A stretch of 29,051 nucleotides of DNA from Hypericibacter sp050729195 (lineage in GTDB: Bacteria > Pseudomonadota > Alphaproteobacteria > Dongiales > Dongiaceae): contig NZ_JBOHKS010000071.1 of assembly GCF_050729195.1 (NCBI RefSeq), positions 1-29,051 of the forward strand, written 5' to 3'. Each line of letters opens with the position of its first letter. Position 1 is the stretch's first letter. Made by a program: the position numbers and the translations under genes. Of the stretch, positions 15,859-23,795 are shown piece by piece. The notes under the pieces were generated by a model, which saw nothing but the letters and a program-made list of their open reading frames with translations, did no database searches and was not told the DNA's origin.

Positions 15859-17925
15859 ATGACCCAACCCCGCCCGCCGGTCCTGGAGCTGCAGAACGCG
15901 TCGATCTCCTATTTCACGCGCGCCGGCGAGATCAATGTCGTGCCGGACATCAGCTTTCGGCTGGAGCAGGGCGAGGCGCTGGGGCTGGTCGGCGAGTCCG
16001 GCTGCGGCAAATCCACCATCGCCTTCGCGATCATGCGCTATCTGGGCGGTGCCGGCCGGCTCACGCGCGGCAAGATCCTCTTCGAGGGCCGCGATATGGG
16101 CCGCATGAGCGATGCGGAGCTGCGCTCGATCCGCGGCAGCAAGATGGCGATGGTCTATCAGGATCCGATGAGCAGCCTCAATCCGGTGATGCCGGTCGGG
16201 CGCCAGCTCATGGAAGTCCCGATGATCCATCAGAACGCCGGTGAGGGGGAGGCCAAGGCCCGGGCCCTGGCCATGTTGGGCGAGGTCAATCTTCCCGACC
16301 CGCAATCGGTGTTCGAGCGCTACCCGCATCAGCTTTCCGGCGGCCAGCAGCAGCGCGTGGTCATCGCCATGGCGCTGATGTCGGAGCCCTCGCTGCTGGT
16401 CATGGATGAGCCGACCACGGGCCTCGATGTGACGGTCGAGGCGGCGGTGCTCGATCTGGTGGCGCGGTTGCGCGCCAAGCACAACTCCGCCATCGTCTTC
16501 ATCAGCCATAATCTGGGCACGGTGGTGCGGATCTGCGACCGTATCGGCGTCATGTATGCGGGCGAGCTCGCCGAGGAAGGGGCCATCGGCGCCGTGTTCC
16601 GCAACCCGCGCCATCCCTATACGCGGGGGCTCCTGGATTGCATCCCGGTGCTGGGCTCCGACAAGCGCTCGGCGCCCCTCTTGCCGATCCCGGGCCAGGT
16701 GCCGCCGGCGCTCAACCGGCCCAAGGGTTGCGTCTTCGCGCCCCGCTGCTCCTATGCCGAGCCCGGCCGCTGCACCACCGCCCGCATTCCAACCCTCGAA
16801 GTGACAGGCGAGCCCGGCCACCGCGTGCAATGCGTGCGCGAGGCGGAGCTTCCGCCCTATCGCCGGCCGGTGGCCCAGGCCCAGACGTCCGCCGCCGTCA
16901 AGGCGCCGGCCGAGATGCTGCAGATCGCGGGCCTGAAGAAGACCTATCGGCAGTCGGGCGGCCTGTTCGACAAGAGCGGCGGCTATGACGTCAAGGCGCT
17001 GAACGATGTGTCGATGTCCGCGCCCAAGGGCACGACGCTGGCCATCGTCGGCGAATCCGGCTGCGGCAAATCCACCCTGGCGAAGGTCCTCACAGGCCTG
17101 GAGCGTGCGACGGGGGGCCGGGTGCGCGTGGCCGGGGTGGAGCTGGCGGACAAACCGGTCGAGAGCCGGTCGATCGACGTCAAGCGCTCGCTGCAGATGG
17201 TATTCCAGAATCCCGACAGCACGCTCAATCCGAGCCATTCGATCGGCTATGCGATCGAGCGCTCCTTGCGCCGATTGAAGCGGCTCGCCGGCAGCGAGAT
17301 GCGCGGCGAGGCCCGCCGCCTCATGGAGATCGTCAAGCTGCCGGCCGACTTCGTGCAGCGAAAGCCGCGGCAGCTTTCGGGTGGCCAGAAGCAACGCGTC
17401 GCCATCGCCCGGGCGCTGGCGGGCGACCCCGATTTGATGGTGGCCGATGAACCGGTGTCTGCGCTCGACGTCTCGGTGCAAGCCGCCATCATCAACCTGC
17501 TGATCGAGATCCAGAAGACGCGCGACGCGACCCTGGTCTTCATCTCGCATGACCTCTCGGTGGTGCGCTATCTGGCCGACCAGGTCGCGGTCATGTATCT
17601 CGGCAAGATCGTCGAGTTCGGCAGTGTCGAGGACGTGTTCTCGCCGCCCTATCATCCCTATACCGAGGCGCTGCTTTCGGCGGTGCCCGTGCCCGATCCG
17701 GATATCAAGCAGACCCGCGTGATTCTCGAAGGCAGCATTCCGTCACCGACCGATCTGCCGGCCGGCTGCCCCTTCGCCACGCGCTGTCCCCGCAAGGTGG
17801 GTGCGATTTGCGATGACACGCCGCCGCCCGAGCAGACGACGGCGTCGGGGCACCGGATCGCCTGCCATATTCCCTTGGCCGATCTGATGAAGGTCGGCCC
17901 GGTCGTGCGCCGCGTGGCGGAGTAG
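15859..17925 (+). CDS. Fused double ATP-binding protein of dipeptide ABC transporter (DppD-DppF fusion)
   Basis: 688 residues containing two complete ABC ATPase domains. Domain 1: Walker A GESGCGKS (45-52), signature LSGGQQQRV (159-167), Walker B LLVMDEPTTGLD. Domain 2: Walker A GESGCGKS (398-405), signature LSGGQKQRV (506-514), Walker B MVADEPVSALD. Each is followed by the oligopeptide-transporter C-terminal element with cysteines (GCVFAPRCSYAEPGRC; GCPFATRCPRKVGAIC), which often binds an iron-sulfur cluster. One polypeptide thus supplies both nucleotide-binding sites. ATG 15859 is chosen over the longer open frame because it follows a good ribosome-binding site and the domain begins at once. 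It is the last gene of the importer operon. Confidence 0.93.
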   Translation: MTQPRPPVLELQNASISYFTRAGEINVVPDISFRLEQGEALGLVGESGCGKSTIAFAIMRYLGGAGRLTRGKILFEGRDMGRMSDAELRSIRGSKMAMVYQDPMSSLNPVMPVGRQLMEVPMIHQNAGEGEAKARALAMLGEVNLPDPQSVFERYPHQLSGGQQQRVVIAMALMSEPSLLVMDEPTTGLDVTVEAAVLDLVARLRAKHNSAIVFISHNLGTVVRICDRIGVMYAGELAEEGAIGAVFRNPRHPYTRGLLDCIPVLGSDKRSAPLLPIPGQVPPALNRPKGCVFAPRCSYAEPGRCTTARIPTLEVTGEPGHRVQCVREAELPPYRRPVAQAQTSAAVKAPAEMLQIAGLKKTYRQSGGLFDKSGGYDVKALNDVSMSAPKGTTLAIVGESGCGKSTLAKVLTGLERATGGRVRVAGVELADKPVESRSIDVKRSLQMVFQNPDSTLNPSHSIGYAIERSLRRLKRLAGSEMRGEARRLMEIVKLPADFVQRKPRQLSGGQKQRVAIARALAGDPDLMVADEPVSALDVSVQAAIINLLIEIQKTRDATLVFISHDLSVVRYLADQVAVMYLGKIVEFGSVEDVFSPPYHPYTEALLSAVPVPDPDIKQTRVILEGSIPSPTDLPAGCPFATRCPRKVGAICDDTPPPEQTTASGHRIACHIPLADLMKVGPVVRRVAE

Positions 17926-17931
17926 GGCCGG

Positions 17932-18462
17932 TCAGGCTCGATAGTGGGCGAGCGCTTCGACTTCGGTCTTCCTGATCCAGGCGCTTTTGCAGTCGCCATA
18001 AGCATGGGAGTCATTGGCGTGTAGGCTTTGGCAACGCGCCTTCTCCTGATCATAGGCGCGGGCGACATCCGGCCGCTCGCGAAGATAGTCGCGAAAGGCA
18101 AGATGGCGCGCGATGTCAGCAGACCCGTCCTCATAGCAATGGAGCTGGACCAGCCTGCGGCCCGTGACAGGGTCGTTTTTCGTACAGTAGCGCCGCCCCG
18201 ACAACCCAAATTCTTCCCACCACTCATAGCCCAGCGCCTCGATCGCACCCTTGCGGGCGTCCAGTGCCGACATAAGCGTGACCACAGGGATCAGGTCCAG
18301 TATCGGTTTGGCCGATATGCCGGGAATGGCGGTCGAACCGACATGATGGACGGCCAGCAGGATCGACCCCAGGGCCGACGCGAGCGTCTCGCCTTCCGCC
18401 TTGGCCTGTTCGGCCCAGCGGGGATTGTGTGGTAGCAACTCGACTTTGAGCGGCGGCGGCAA
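17932..18462 (-). CDS. GrpB family protein (UPF0157, nucleotidyltransferase-like)
   Basis: 176 residues if TTG 18462 is the start; AAAGGAG lies 6 nt upstream of it and the family homology begins immediately (KVELLPHNPRWAEQAKAEGE). A GTG at 18504 in the same frame gives 190 residues, but its extra codons fall in a repeat sequence also found near 24170-24200, so I prefer the TTG. The signature HHVGSTAIPGISAKPILDLI matches the GrpB fold, related to minimal nucleotidyltransferases (GS motif and Asp). RHLAFRDYLRERPDVARAY and a C-terminal KxxW..KTE region complete the usual ~170-aa family. Its biochemical role is not established. It converges on the ABC operon with a 6-bp gap. Confidence 0.85.
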   Translation of the reverse strand: MPPPLKVELLPHNPRWAEQAKAEGETLASALGSILLAVHHVGSTAIPGISAKPILDLIPVVTLMSALDARKGAIEALGYEWWEEFGLSGRRYCTKNDPVTGRRLVQLHCYEDGSADIARHLAFRDYLRERPDVARAYDQEKARCQSLHANDSHAYGDCKSAWIRKTEVEALAHYRA

Positions 18463-18943
18463 TCGGCTCTCCTTTGAACGCTTATTCCGCTGTCCCAGGG
18501 ACACACCAGTAATAGTATGCCGCCATTTTCTGGAGAGCTTGCTTTAGGGCGTGAACTCATAAATCTGTAGGCGTTGGCGGACGTCCGCTTTGGTGTGCAG
18601 TACAGATTCAAGTCGAACATGGCGCGAGGTCCGAAAAGTGCCAGAACCAGACTCCACTCATCTCTGGCGGAGTTGCTGTTGATCGGGAAGGGTTGATCCC
18701 GATCCAAGAGAGCCGCCATGCGACTTCGCTCATATCGGACATCTAACGTTATCGAAGTTCGCCGCGGTTTTGCCTGCAGCGACGGCGCGTCGTTTGAAAT
18801 CTGCTGCCCAGGGTGTACGCTTTTGGTTGCGGCCGTTGGACCGAAACTGCGCCGCTGGCCGCCCGATTGCAGGCATGGTCGACGAGGACCTCACAAAAGT
18901 CGCTAATCGCGGTCCCCGCGATCTGGGACGATAGGTCGATACG
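18463..18943. other. Non-coding region upstream of GrpB and the hydrolase locus
   Basis: About 480 bp with no credible gene. It contains the left copy of the inverted ~30-bp sequence (18476-18505), a degenerate dispersed-repeat piece near 18581-18597 (ACGTCCGCTTTGG) and a perfect 7-bp palindrome ATCGCGG-TCC-CCGCGAT (18906-18922). The last lies 21 nt before an ATG and could be an operator. Open frames across it look like chance. Confidence 0.6.
18476..18505 (-). repeat. Left copy of an inverted ~30-bp sequence
   Basis: On the minus strand this reads TGTGTCCCTGGGAC then AGCGGAATAAGCGTTC. The plus strand at 24170-24200 carries the same sequence with one indel and two substitutions. Weaker similarity continues ~20 bp further towards the interior (to about 18524). 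The copies face each other in inverted orientation 5.7 kb apart. Confidence 0.8.
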
Positions 18944-19103
18944 ATGAACGAGGACTCACGGTCCCCCACGCGAGCATCACGTCGCGATGTCCTATTGCGT
19001 AGCCTGATTGCAACCGTTGCGGCGGGACTGCCTGCCGCGGTCCCGGCCCAGACAGCCAAAAAGCAAACTCCTCCCCCTCTCCCCCGAGCAAGGAACCAAG
19101 ACC
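18944..19103 (+). pseudogene. Out-of-frame Tat signal peptide remnant ahead of the hydrolase
   Basis: ATG 18944 opens a frame encoding a textbook Tat signal: SRRDVLLRSLIATVAAGLP, then AAVPAQTAKKQTPP with an AxA-type cleavage site. The frame then meets two C5 tracts (19073-19077 and 19081-19085). Removing one base there joins it to the hydrolase frame as QTPPLSPEQGTKTM, directly continuing into the hydrolase start. As given, the signal frame instead continues as nonsense. It looks like the 5' end of an exported hydrolase split by a single-base insertion, either real or a sequencing error. Confidence 0.6.
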
Positions 19104-19925
19104 ATGAGCACGATCACCACCAAGGACGGTGCCGAGATCTATTACAAGGACTGGGGCAAGGGCCCGGTCGTCACCTTCTCGCATGGTTGGCCGCTGAATG
19201 CCGACGCCTGGGACGGGCAAATGCTCTTCCTTGCACAGAACGGCTTCCGCGTGGTTGCCCACGATCGCCGCGGCCATGGCCGTTCGAGCCAAGTCTCGGA
19301 GCACAACGACATGAATGGCTATGCCGACGATCTCGCAGCGGTCATCGAGGCGCTCGACCTCAAAGACGCGACGCTGGTTGGCCACTCCACCGGTGGCGGC
19401 GAGGTCGCTCGCTACATTGGCCGTCACGGCACCAAGCGGGTGAAGAAGGCGGTCCTCGTCGCGGCTGTGCCTCCGATCATGCTCCGGACGCCCGGCAATC
19501 CCGAGGGCCTGCCGATCGAGGTGTTCGACAAGATCCGTGCGGGCGTCGCCGGCGATCGATCGCAGTACTACAAGGACCTGGCCATCGCCTTCTATGGCGC
19601 CAACCGGCCTGGAACGAAGGTCTCCAAAGGCACTCTCGATCAATTCTGGCTGTGGAGCATGCAGGCCGGCGCCAAGAACGCCTACGAGAGCATCAAGGGC
19701 TTCTCAGAGACCGACTTCAGCGAAGATCTCAAGAAGTTTGACATACCGACCCTCGTTCTGCACGGCGAGGACGACCAGATCGTTCCCGTCAAGGACTCGG
19801 CGAAGAAGTCAACCAAGCTCATCGAGGGCGCGAAGGAAATCTACTATCCCGGCGCACCGCACGGCCTCACGGCCACGCATCAGGACCAGGTCAACGCCGA
19901 CCTGCTCGCCTTCCTCAGGGCGTAA
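19104..19925 (+). CDS. Alpha/beta hydrolase, non-heme chloroperoxidase-like
   Basis: 273 residues from ATG 19104 (AAGGAA about 8 nt upstream). The N-terminus STITTKDGAEIYYKDWGKG and FSHGWPLNADAW (oxyanion HGWPL) are typical of the cofactor-free chloroperoxidase/esterase group. The nucleophile elbow GHSTGG has Ser95, the acid is Asp223 or Asp224 in HGEDDQIVP, and His253 lies in APHGLT. Family enzymes are esterases that can also show perhydrolase/haloperoxidase activity; the natural substrate is unknown. A Tat signal peptide is encoded just upstream in another frame, so this product may be a cytoplasmic form of an ancestrally exported enzyme. It lies inside the accessory interval with no obvious operon partner. 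Confidence 0.9.
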   Translation: MSTITTKDGAEIYYKDWGKGPVVTFSHGWPLNADAWDGQMLFLAQNGFRVVAHDRRGHGRSSQVSEHNDMNGYADDLAAVIEALDLKDATLVGHSTGGGEVARYIGRHGTKRVKKAVLVAAVPPIMLRTPGNPEGLPIEVFDKIRAGVAGDRSQYYKDLAIAFYGANRPGTKVSKGTLDQFWLWSMQAGAKNAYESIKGFSETDFSEDLKKFDIPTLVLHGEDDQIVPVKDSAKKSTKLIEGAKEIYYPGAPHGLTATHQDQVNADLLAFLRA

Positions 19926-20386
19926 CACGGGGAGCATGCAGCCCCGCACGCGGGGCTGCATGCCGGGTGCACTCGCCAACCGTGGGAGCCACAGGCATCG
20001 TTTCCCCCGCTCCCGCTGAACGCCATCAACACACGGTATGATGGCGCTCTACGGGCAAGCCCCACGAGACTGCGGCGAGTATCGAAGCTGCATAGCGCTA
20101 GGTCTTATGCGAGCCTATCGGTCCGGCAGATAGCGCTGACATTCTGCCGTTTCCACACTGTCCAATGACCGCTGTGGGTCAAAGTGCGAAGTGGCCGACC
20201 AGCGAATGAACTTCCGCTAAGGGACCAAAGCCGGACCCACGCTCGCCGCGTTGGTTCGTCGCACAAGTGCCAGGAGCGGACGCCACAAGACCCGGTCCGG
20301 CATGTCGTCTTGGCAGAGTATTATCAAAGGCCTGGCGTACCGATCGGTTTTGGAACCACACGCCATTTCATACCGTCTGGCGCTTT
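19926..20386. other. Non-coding region between hydrolase and BTAD regulator (convergent)
   Basis: 461 bp lying between two convergent genes. It holds the palindrome at 19934-19963 and a degenerate dispersed-repeat copy at about 20150-20184 (TTTCCACACTG ... ATGACCGCT ... GTGGGTCAAAG). I see no gene. Confidence 0.6.
19934..19963 (+). terminator. Strong hairpin after the hydrolase gene
   Basis: GCATGCAGCCCCG (19934-19946) pairs perfectly with CGGGGCTGCATGC (19951-19963) around a 4-nt loop, 9 nt after the stop codon. The stem is 13 bp and very stable. There is no T-run, so a bidirectional or Rho-assisted end is likelier than a classic intrinsic terminator. Confidence 0.6.
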
Positions 20387-22372
20387 TCACACCGGCAGTC
20401 CCGCATTCCGGAACCCTTCGAAGAGTTTTTCCAGGCTAGCGGGATCGGCAATCGGCATCAGACGGAGAAGATATGACCGCCATTGCTCCACGTCGTCGTC
20501 GGGATACTCAGCCATTTTCTGGCGTTTGAGCGTCATGAATCGCTGCATGGCATCACGCGCTGCGTCAGCCTGGCCGAGGTTCAAGAGCGACGCTGCCCGA
20601 AAGGCCAGAGCTTCATCAATTGTCCCGGCAACGCGCGCGAAACCGCTGGCCGCGTCAGCAAAATTGCCTTCGAAATATGCACCAACTGCGATCGCGTAAA
20701 GACAGGGCTCCGACACCAGCGGGCTGAGTTTGAGAGATTCTAGGGAGTAGCGTTGACCATCCGCCACATGACCATTGCAGGCTAAGGCAAATCCCAGGAG
20801 GCACATACTGAATTGATCATTTGGATTTTGCACCAATGCCATATCAGCTTGGGCCTTAGCGATATCGAGATTTTTATTGCAGTAGAATTGCGCTTCTGCA
20901 AGGGCCCGGTGGGCATTGCTGTTAGTATGATCGATCGCGACCGCCTGCTCGGCTGCGGCCACCGCCTCCTGCCGAGCATGCTCAAGATCGGTACTCCAAT
21001 CACTCTGGTATTCGAAGGAATATCCGAGCGACAATTCGGCATGGGCGGACGCAAATCGGGGTTCGCGGGCGATGGCCTCGCGAAGCAGGGCCCGCGCCGC
21101 AAGAATGCCCTCCCTGCTGCTCTCCCGCTGCAGAAATCTGGCTTTTAGCAACAGATCGTAGGCTTCATAACCGATGGCCGGCTTTTGCAGGGTCTTTTCC
21201 ATCTCGAAGGCTTCGACACGTGCGGCCAGCGCGGCGACAACCCGGCGGACGATGTCGTCCTGAAGTGCGAAGAGATCGCTGAAATCGCGGTCAAATCGTT
21301 CGGACCAGAGCGTTACTCCATCAGCAGCATGAACGAGGCTCGCGGTGATGCGGACGCGCTGGTCCGCCCGACGGACGCTGCCGCGAACCAGATACTCGGT
21401 ATCGAGCCCGCGCGGCCTGCCCTCGCCCGCCTGGGCATGTTGCCTCACCGACGCTTGGGCAATGACCGCAAGGTCGGCGAAACGGGAAAGCTCAGTACTC
21501 AGATCTTCTGTAAGCCCAGCGGCGAAGTGAAGGTCGTCCGGATTGCCACCGGACTGTTCGAAAGGCAGGACGGCGATCGAGGCCTTTGGCCTGCGAGTCG
21601 AGACGGCAGGCGCCGACGCTTCGGCCGACGGGGTCAGCATGGTTTGCTGCACAAACACATCCTGCACAATTTGTCGGGTCAATGCGTCTGGTTCGCCCCC
21701 CAATTCGTGATCAAGCTTTTCCCGAAACTCCTGATAGTGCCTGAGCGCGAGACTGCGATTGTTCATTGCGATATGCGCCCGGACCACCGACTGGTGTGCC
21801 AGTTCGCAAAGTGGATCGATGGACAACAGCCGGCCGGCAACGTCCTGGCTTCGCCGGTGATCACCTTCGCGCTCGAGAACCCGAAGCAGCCTCGCCGTCG
21901 CCTCACACCACAGATTGTCCAGCACACGGCGGTTGTCTTCGAGCCAATCGGCGAAAGCGGCATTCTCGGGCGCTAGACCTTCGAGGAACTGGCCGCGCCG
22001 CAGGGCGAATGCCTGCTCCAGAGTCTGCCGGTCATCGGCCCGGCGGAGCCGCTGAAACTCAGCAACATCGGACACGACAGCCGTTTCATAGAATGAGATA
22101 GCGCCATCGGTGGCGGTATCGAGGACATGGCTGGCATGGCCGAAATCATGGCGCAGATCGACGAGCAGCTGACGCAGGCTCGCCCGGGCCTGGGCCGTCT
22201 GCCGGTCCGACCACAGCAGCGCGCAAAGGTGATCGCGGCTGACCGGTTTGCCGTCCGCCAGGGCAAGACAGGCCAGCAGTCCGGCACCCTTGCGCGACCG
22301 GATTGCAAGCGGATCGCCTGCCGCAGTCTCAAATTTGGGCGGTCCAAGAAGATGGAACCGGTAACCCGTCAT
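20387..22372 (-). CDS. SARP/BTAD-type transcriptional regulator with TolB-like and TPR domains
   Basis: 661 residues. The start (ATG 22372) is supported by GGAGGAG 5 nt upstream. Residues ~1-95 form an OmpR-like winged helix (YRFHLLGPPKFE ... RKGAGLLACLALADG ... LCALLWSDR). Residues ~100-245 are a bacterial transcriptional activation domain with helical repeats (ALRRGQFLEGL; LCELAHQSVVRAHIAMNNRSLALRHYQEF). Residues ~265-385 resemble the TolB-like fold seen in adenylate-cyclase-type regulators (ASIAVLPFEQSGG ... YLVRGSVRRADQRVRITASL). The rest (~390-650) is a TPR array. Such proteins are cytoplasmic DNA-binding regulators; the signal and targets are unknown. A divergent small gene and a set of TTGACG repeats lie just upstream, suggesting autoregulation or control of that gene. 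GC content is lower than in the operons to the left. Confidence 0.88.
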   Translation of the reverse strand: MTGYRFHLLGPPKFETAAGDPLAIRSRKGAGLLACLALADGKPVSRDHLCALLWSDRQTAQARASLRQLLVDLRHDFGHASHVLDTATDGAISFYETAVVSDVAEFQRLRRADDRQTLEQAFALRRGQFLEGLAPENAAFADWLEDNRRVLDNLWCEATARLLRVLEREGDHRRSQDVAGRLLSIDPLCELAHQSVVRAHIAMNNRSLALRHYQEFREKLDHELGGEPDALTRQIVQDVFVQQTMLTPSAEASAPAVSTRRPKASIAVLPFEQSGGNPDDLHFAAGLTEDLSTELSRFADLAVIAQASVRQHAQAGEGRPRGLDTEYLVRGSVRRADQRVRITASLVHAADGVTLWSERFDRDFSDLFALQDDIVRRVVAALAARVEAFEMEKTLQKPAIGYEAYDLLLKARFLQRESSREGILAARALLREAIAREPRFASAHAELSLGYSFEYQSDWSTDLEHARQEAVAAAEQAVAIDHTNSNAHRALAEAQFYCNKNLDIAKAQADMALVQNPNDQFSMCLLGFALACNGHVADGQRYSLESLKLSPLVSEPCLYAIAVGAYFEGNFADAASGFARVAGTIDEALAFRAASLLNLGQADAARDAMQRFMTLKRQKMAEYPDDDVEQWRSYLLRLMPIADPASLEKLFEGFRNAGLPV

Positions 22373-22416
22373 GAAATCTCCTCCGACGCCGGCCTACTTG
22401 ATCCCGTTGTCAGGGC

Positions 22417-22489
22417 GAATTGACGTCATCCTAGCATAATTGACGCCACACTGTCGGAAGATTGACGCCCCAATTGGCAGTCGGCTGAC
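22417..22489. promoter_or_regulatory. Direct repeats (A/G)ATTGACG in the divergent promoter, candidate operator
   Basis: AATTGACG occurs at 22417-22424 and 22437-22444, GATTGACG at 22459-22466, and a weaker GGCTGACG at 22482-22489. The start-to-start spacings are 20, 22 and 23 nt, about two helical turns. Family knowledge: SARP-type winged-helix/BTAD regulators bind short direct repeats with 11- or 22-bp periodicity next to the -10 box. On the minus strand a TATGCT (22432-22437 complement) abuts the second repeat. Binding is inferred. Confidence 0.5.
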
Positions 22490-22553
22490 GGCGCATCGGC
22501 AGATTGGTCTTTACGGAACAGCACACAGAGGTTCCGCGAAAAGGAGAGAGACC

Positions 22554-22790
22554 ATGCGCTTCGATATGGACGACATCCTCGCCATCATGCTCGATGTGGC
22601 CAGGCTCATAACCTGCGGATCGGATGCGGCCAGGATAGAGGCCCGGCGCATCGATGCGGAGCGCGGGCGTAGAGCTGCTACGAACGCGCTTGCCGTTGCG
22701 GATCAGCCGGTCGCTGCTGCCGCCCAAGCGGCCGAGCGGACCCCTGTGCGTCCCCGTAGGTGGTTCAAGGCTGCATTCGTGCCGCGCTGA
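22554..22790 (+). CDS. Small protein of unknown function (78 aa), divergent from BTAD regulator
   Basis: I do not recognise this protein. ATG 22554 is preceded by a good ribosome-binding site (AAGGAGAGAG at 22541-22550). The N-terminal ~20 residues are acidic/hydrophobic (MRFDMDDILAIMLDVARLI), the middle is Ala/Arg-rich and helical (ARIEARRIDAERGRRAATNA), and the C-terminus is basic (RPRRWFKAAFVPR). There is no signal peptide, metal motif or known domain visible. It is transcribed away from the BTAD regulator across a 181-bp promoter region with direct repeats. The strong start site and position argue that it is translated; the function is open. Confidence 0.55.
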   Translation: MRFDMDDILAIMLDVARLITCGSDAARIEARRIDAERGRRAATNALAVADQPVAAAAQAAERTPVRPRRWFKAAFVPR

Positions 22791-23213
22791 CGAGCTTGTC
22801 GGTCGGACTTCCGCTTGGGGTCTTGGTTGTTTGAAAACCATTCTGACGGTCGGCCCCGCGCAAGATTGATTCAAATAGCGCGCTGTTCGCCCATAAAAGA
22901 TTCGCCAAGGCCGCAAGCTCGCTTCTTTTGTTGCCCGCTGGCGACTGCTTCGAGCGTTTTCACACAGCCTAGGTCAGTTCCAGTCTGGCTGATGTCCGCT
23001 CAACGTGGGTTTGATGTTTGGTAGCTGTCGCCGCATGCGCCGCGGCGAACGGCACAGATGGAGAGCGAGGGTCATCTGGGGAATGTCGGGTCACCTGGAC
23101 AATCCCAGGGGCCGGCAGGGGTGGTCGAGTTCTTTGGCTCTAATGGGGTGGCATCACTTTTTTGGCAATTTCTACGCTGGGGCCCGATAGAACAACCACC
23201 AGGGAGGAATAAT
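22791..23213. other. Non-coding region with dispersed-repeat fragments
   Basis: 423 bp without a credible gene. It contains a degenerate repeat copy at about 22957-23015 (GTTTTCACACAG ... TGATGTCCGCT ... GTGGGT), related to copies at 20150 and 24032, and lower-GC sequence. The ribosome-binding site AGGGAGG (23201-23207) for the acetyltransferase ends it. Confidence 0.55.
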
Positions 23214-23795
23214 ATGACTGACATTTCGGTCAAGGTCAGTTCACTTTCCGACGAATCGAAAATCATGGACGTCATCGGATTGTCGTTCATTGCCGATCCT
23301 GTTCTCCGTTGGATGTATCCAGATCTTCAACAATTCGTAGTATATTTACCACAACTCACAAAAGCTTACGGAGGAAGGGCGATCGATCACGGTTCTGCTT
23401 ACTACGTTGACGGTTATTGGGGGGCGGCGCTTTGGCTTCCGCCAGATATACATTCCGACGACGAGGCCTTCGCCGTGCTGCTTGACCGTAGTATTGGAGA
23501 TCAAAAGAATGACGCGGTTGCAACATTTCAGCAGACGGCAGATTTTCACCCGAGAGGGCCGCATTGGTTCCTTGCGGTGATTGGCGTGGATCCGATCCAC
23601 CAACACAAAGGCATCGGCTCGGCTCTGATCAAGTGCGGATTGGTCCCGTGTGACCGCGACCACTTGCCGGCGTACCTCGAAGCCACGAATCCAAAAAATA
23701 TTCCGCTCTATGAGCGGCACGGTTTTGAACTACTCGGCACCATTCAGCTGTCGGGATGCCCGCCCCTCTTTCCAATGTTGCGCAGGCCACGGTGA
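23214..23795 (+). CDS. GNAT family N-acetyltransferase
   Basis: 193 residues from ATG 23214 with AGGGAGG 6 nt upstream; a longer open frame to the left has no homology-like sequence. The acetyl-CoA binding segment is GVDPIHQHKGIGSALI (about 125-140) and the closing motif is LYERHGFELLG. The N-terminal half (FIADPVLRWMYPD, YWGAALWLPPD) resembles GNAT proteins of the type often annotated near antibiotic or toxin functions, but the substrate is unknown. Codon use is visibly more AT-rich (ATA, TTA, AAA, CAA) than in the flanking operons, suggesting recent transfer. It is isolated, with non-coding repeat-bearing DNA on both sides. Confidence 0.85.
   Translation: MTDISVKVSSLSDESKIMDVIGLSFIADPVLRWMYPDLQQFVVYLPQLTKAYGGRAIDHGSAYYVDGYWGAALWLPPDIHSDDEAFAVLLDRSIGDQKNDAVATFQQTADFHPRGPHWFLAVIGVDPIHQHKGIGSALIKCGLVPCDRDHLPAYLEATNPKNIPLYERHGFELLGTIQLSGCPPLFPMLRRPR

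Noticed and set aside
15799..17655. Minus-strand open frame of 618 codons opposite the fused ATPase
   Set aside because: Antisense shadow of two conserved ABC domains; no recognisable motif.
18291..18719. Minus-strand open frame of 142 codons overlapping GrpB
   Set aside because: Half is an out-of-frame reading of GrpB and the rest is repeat sequence.
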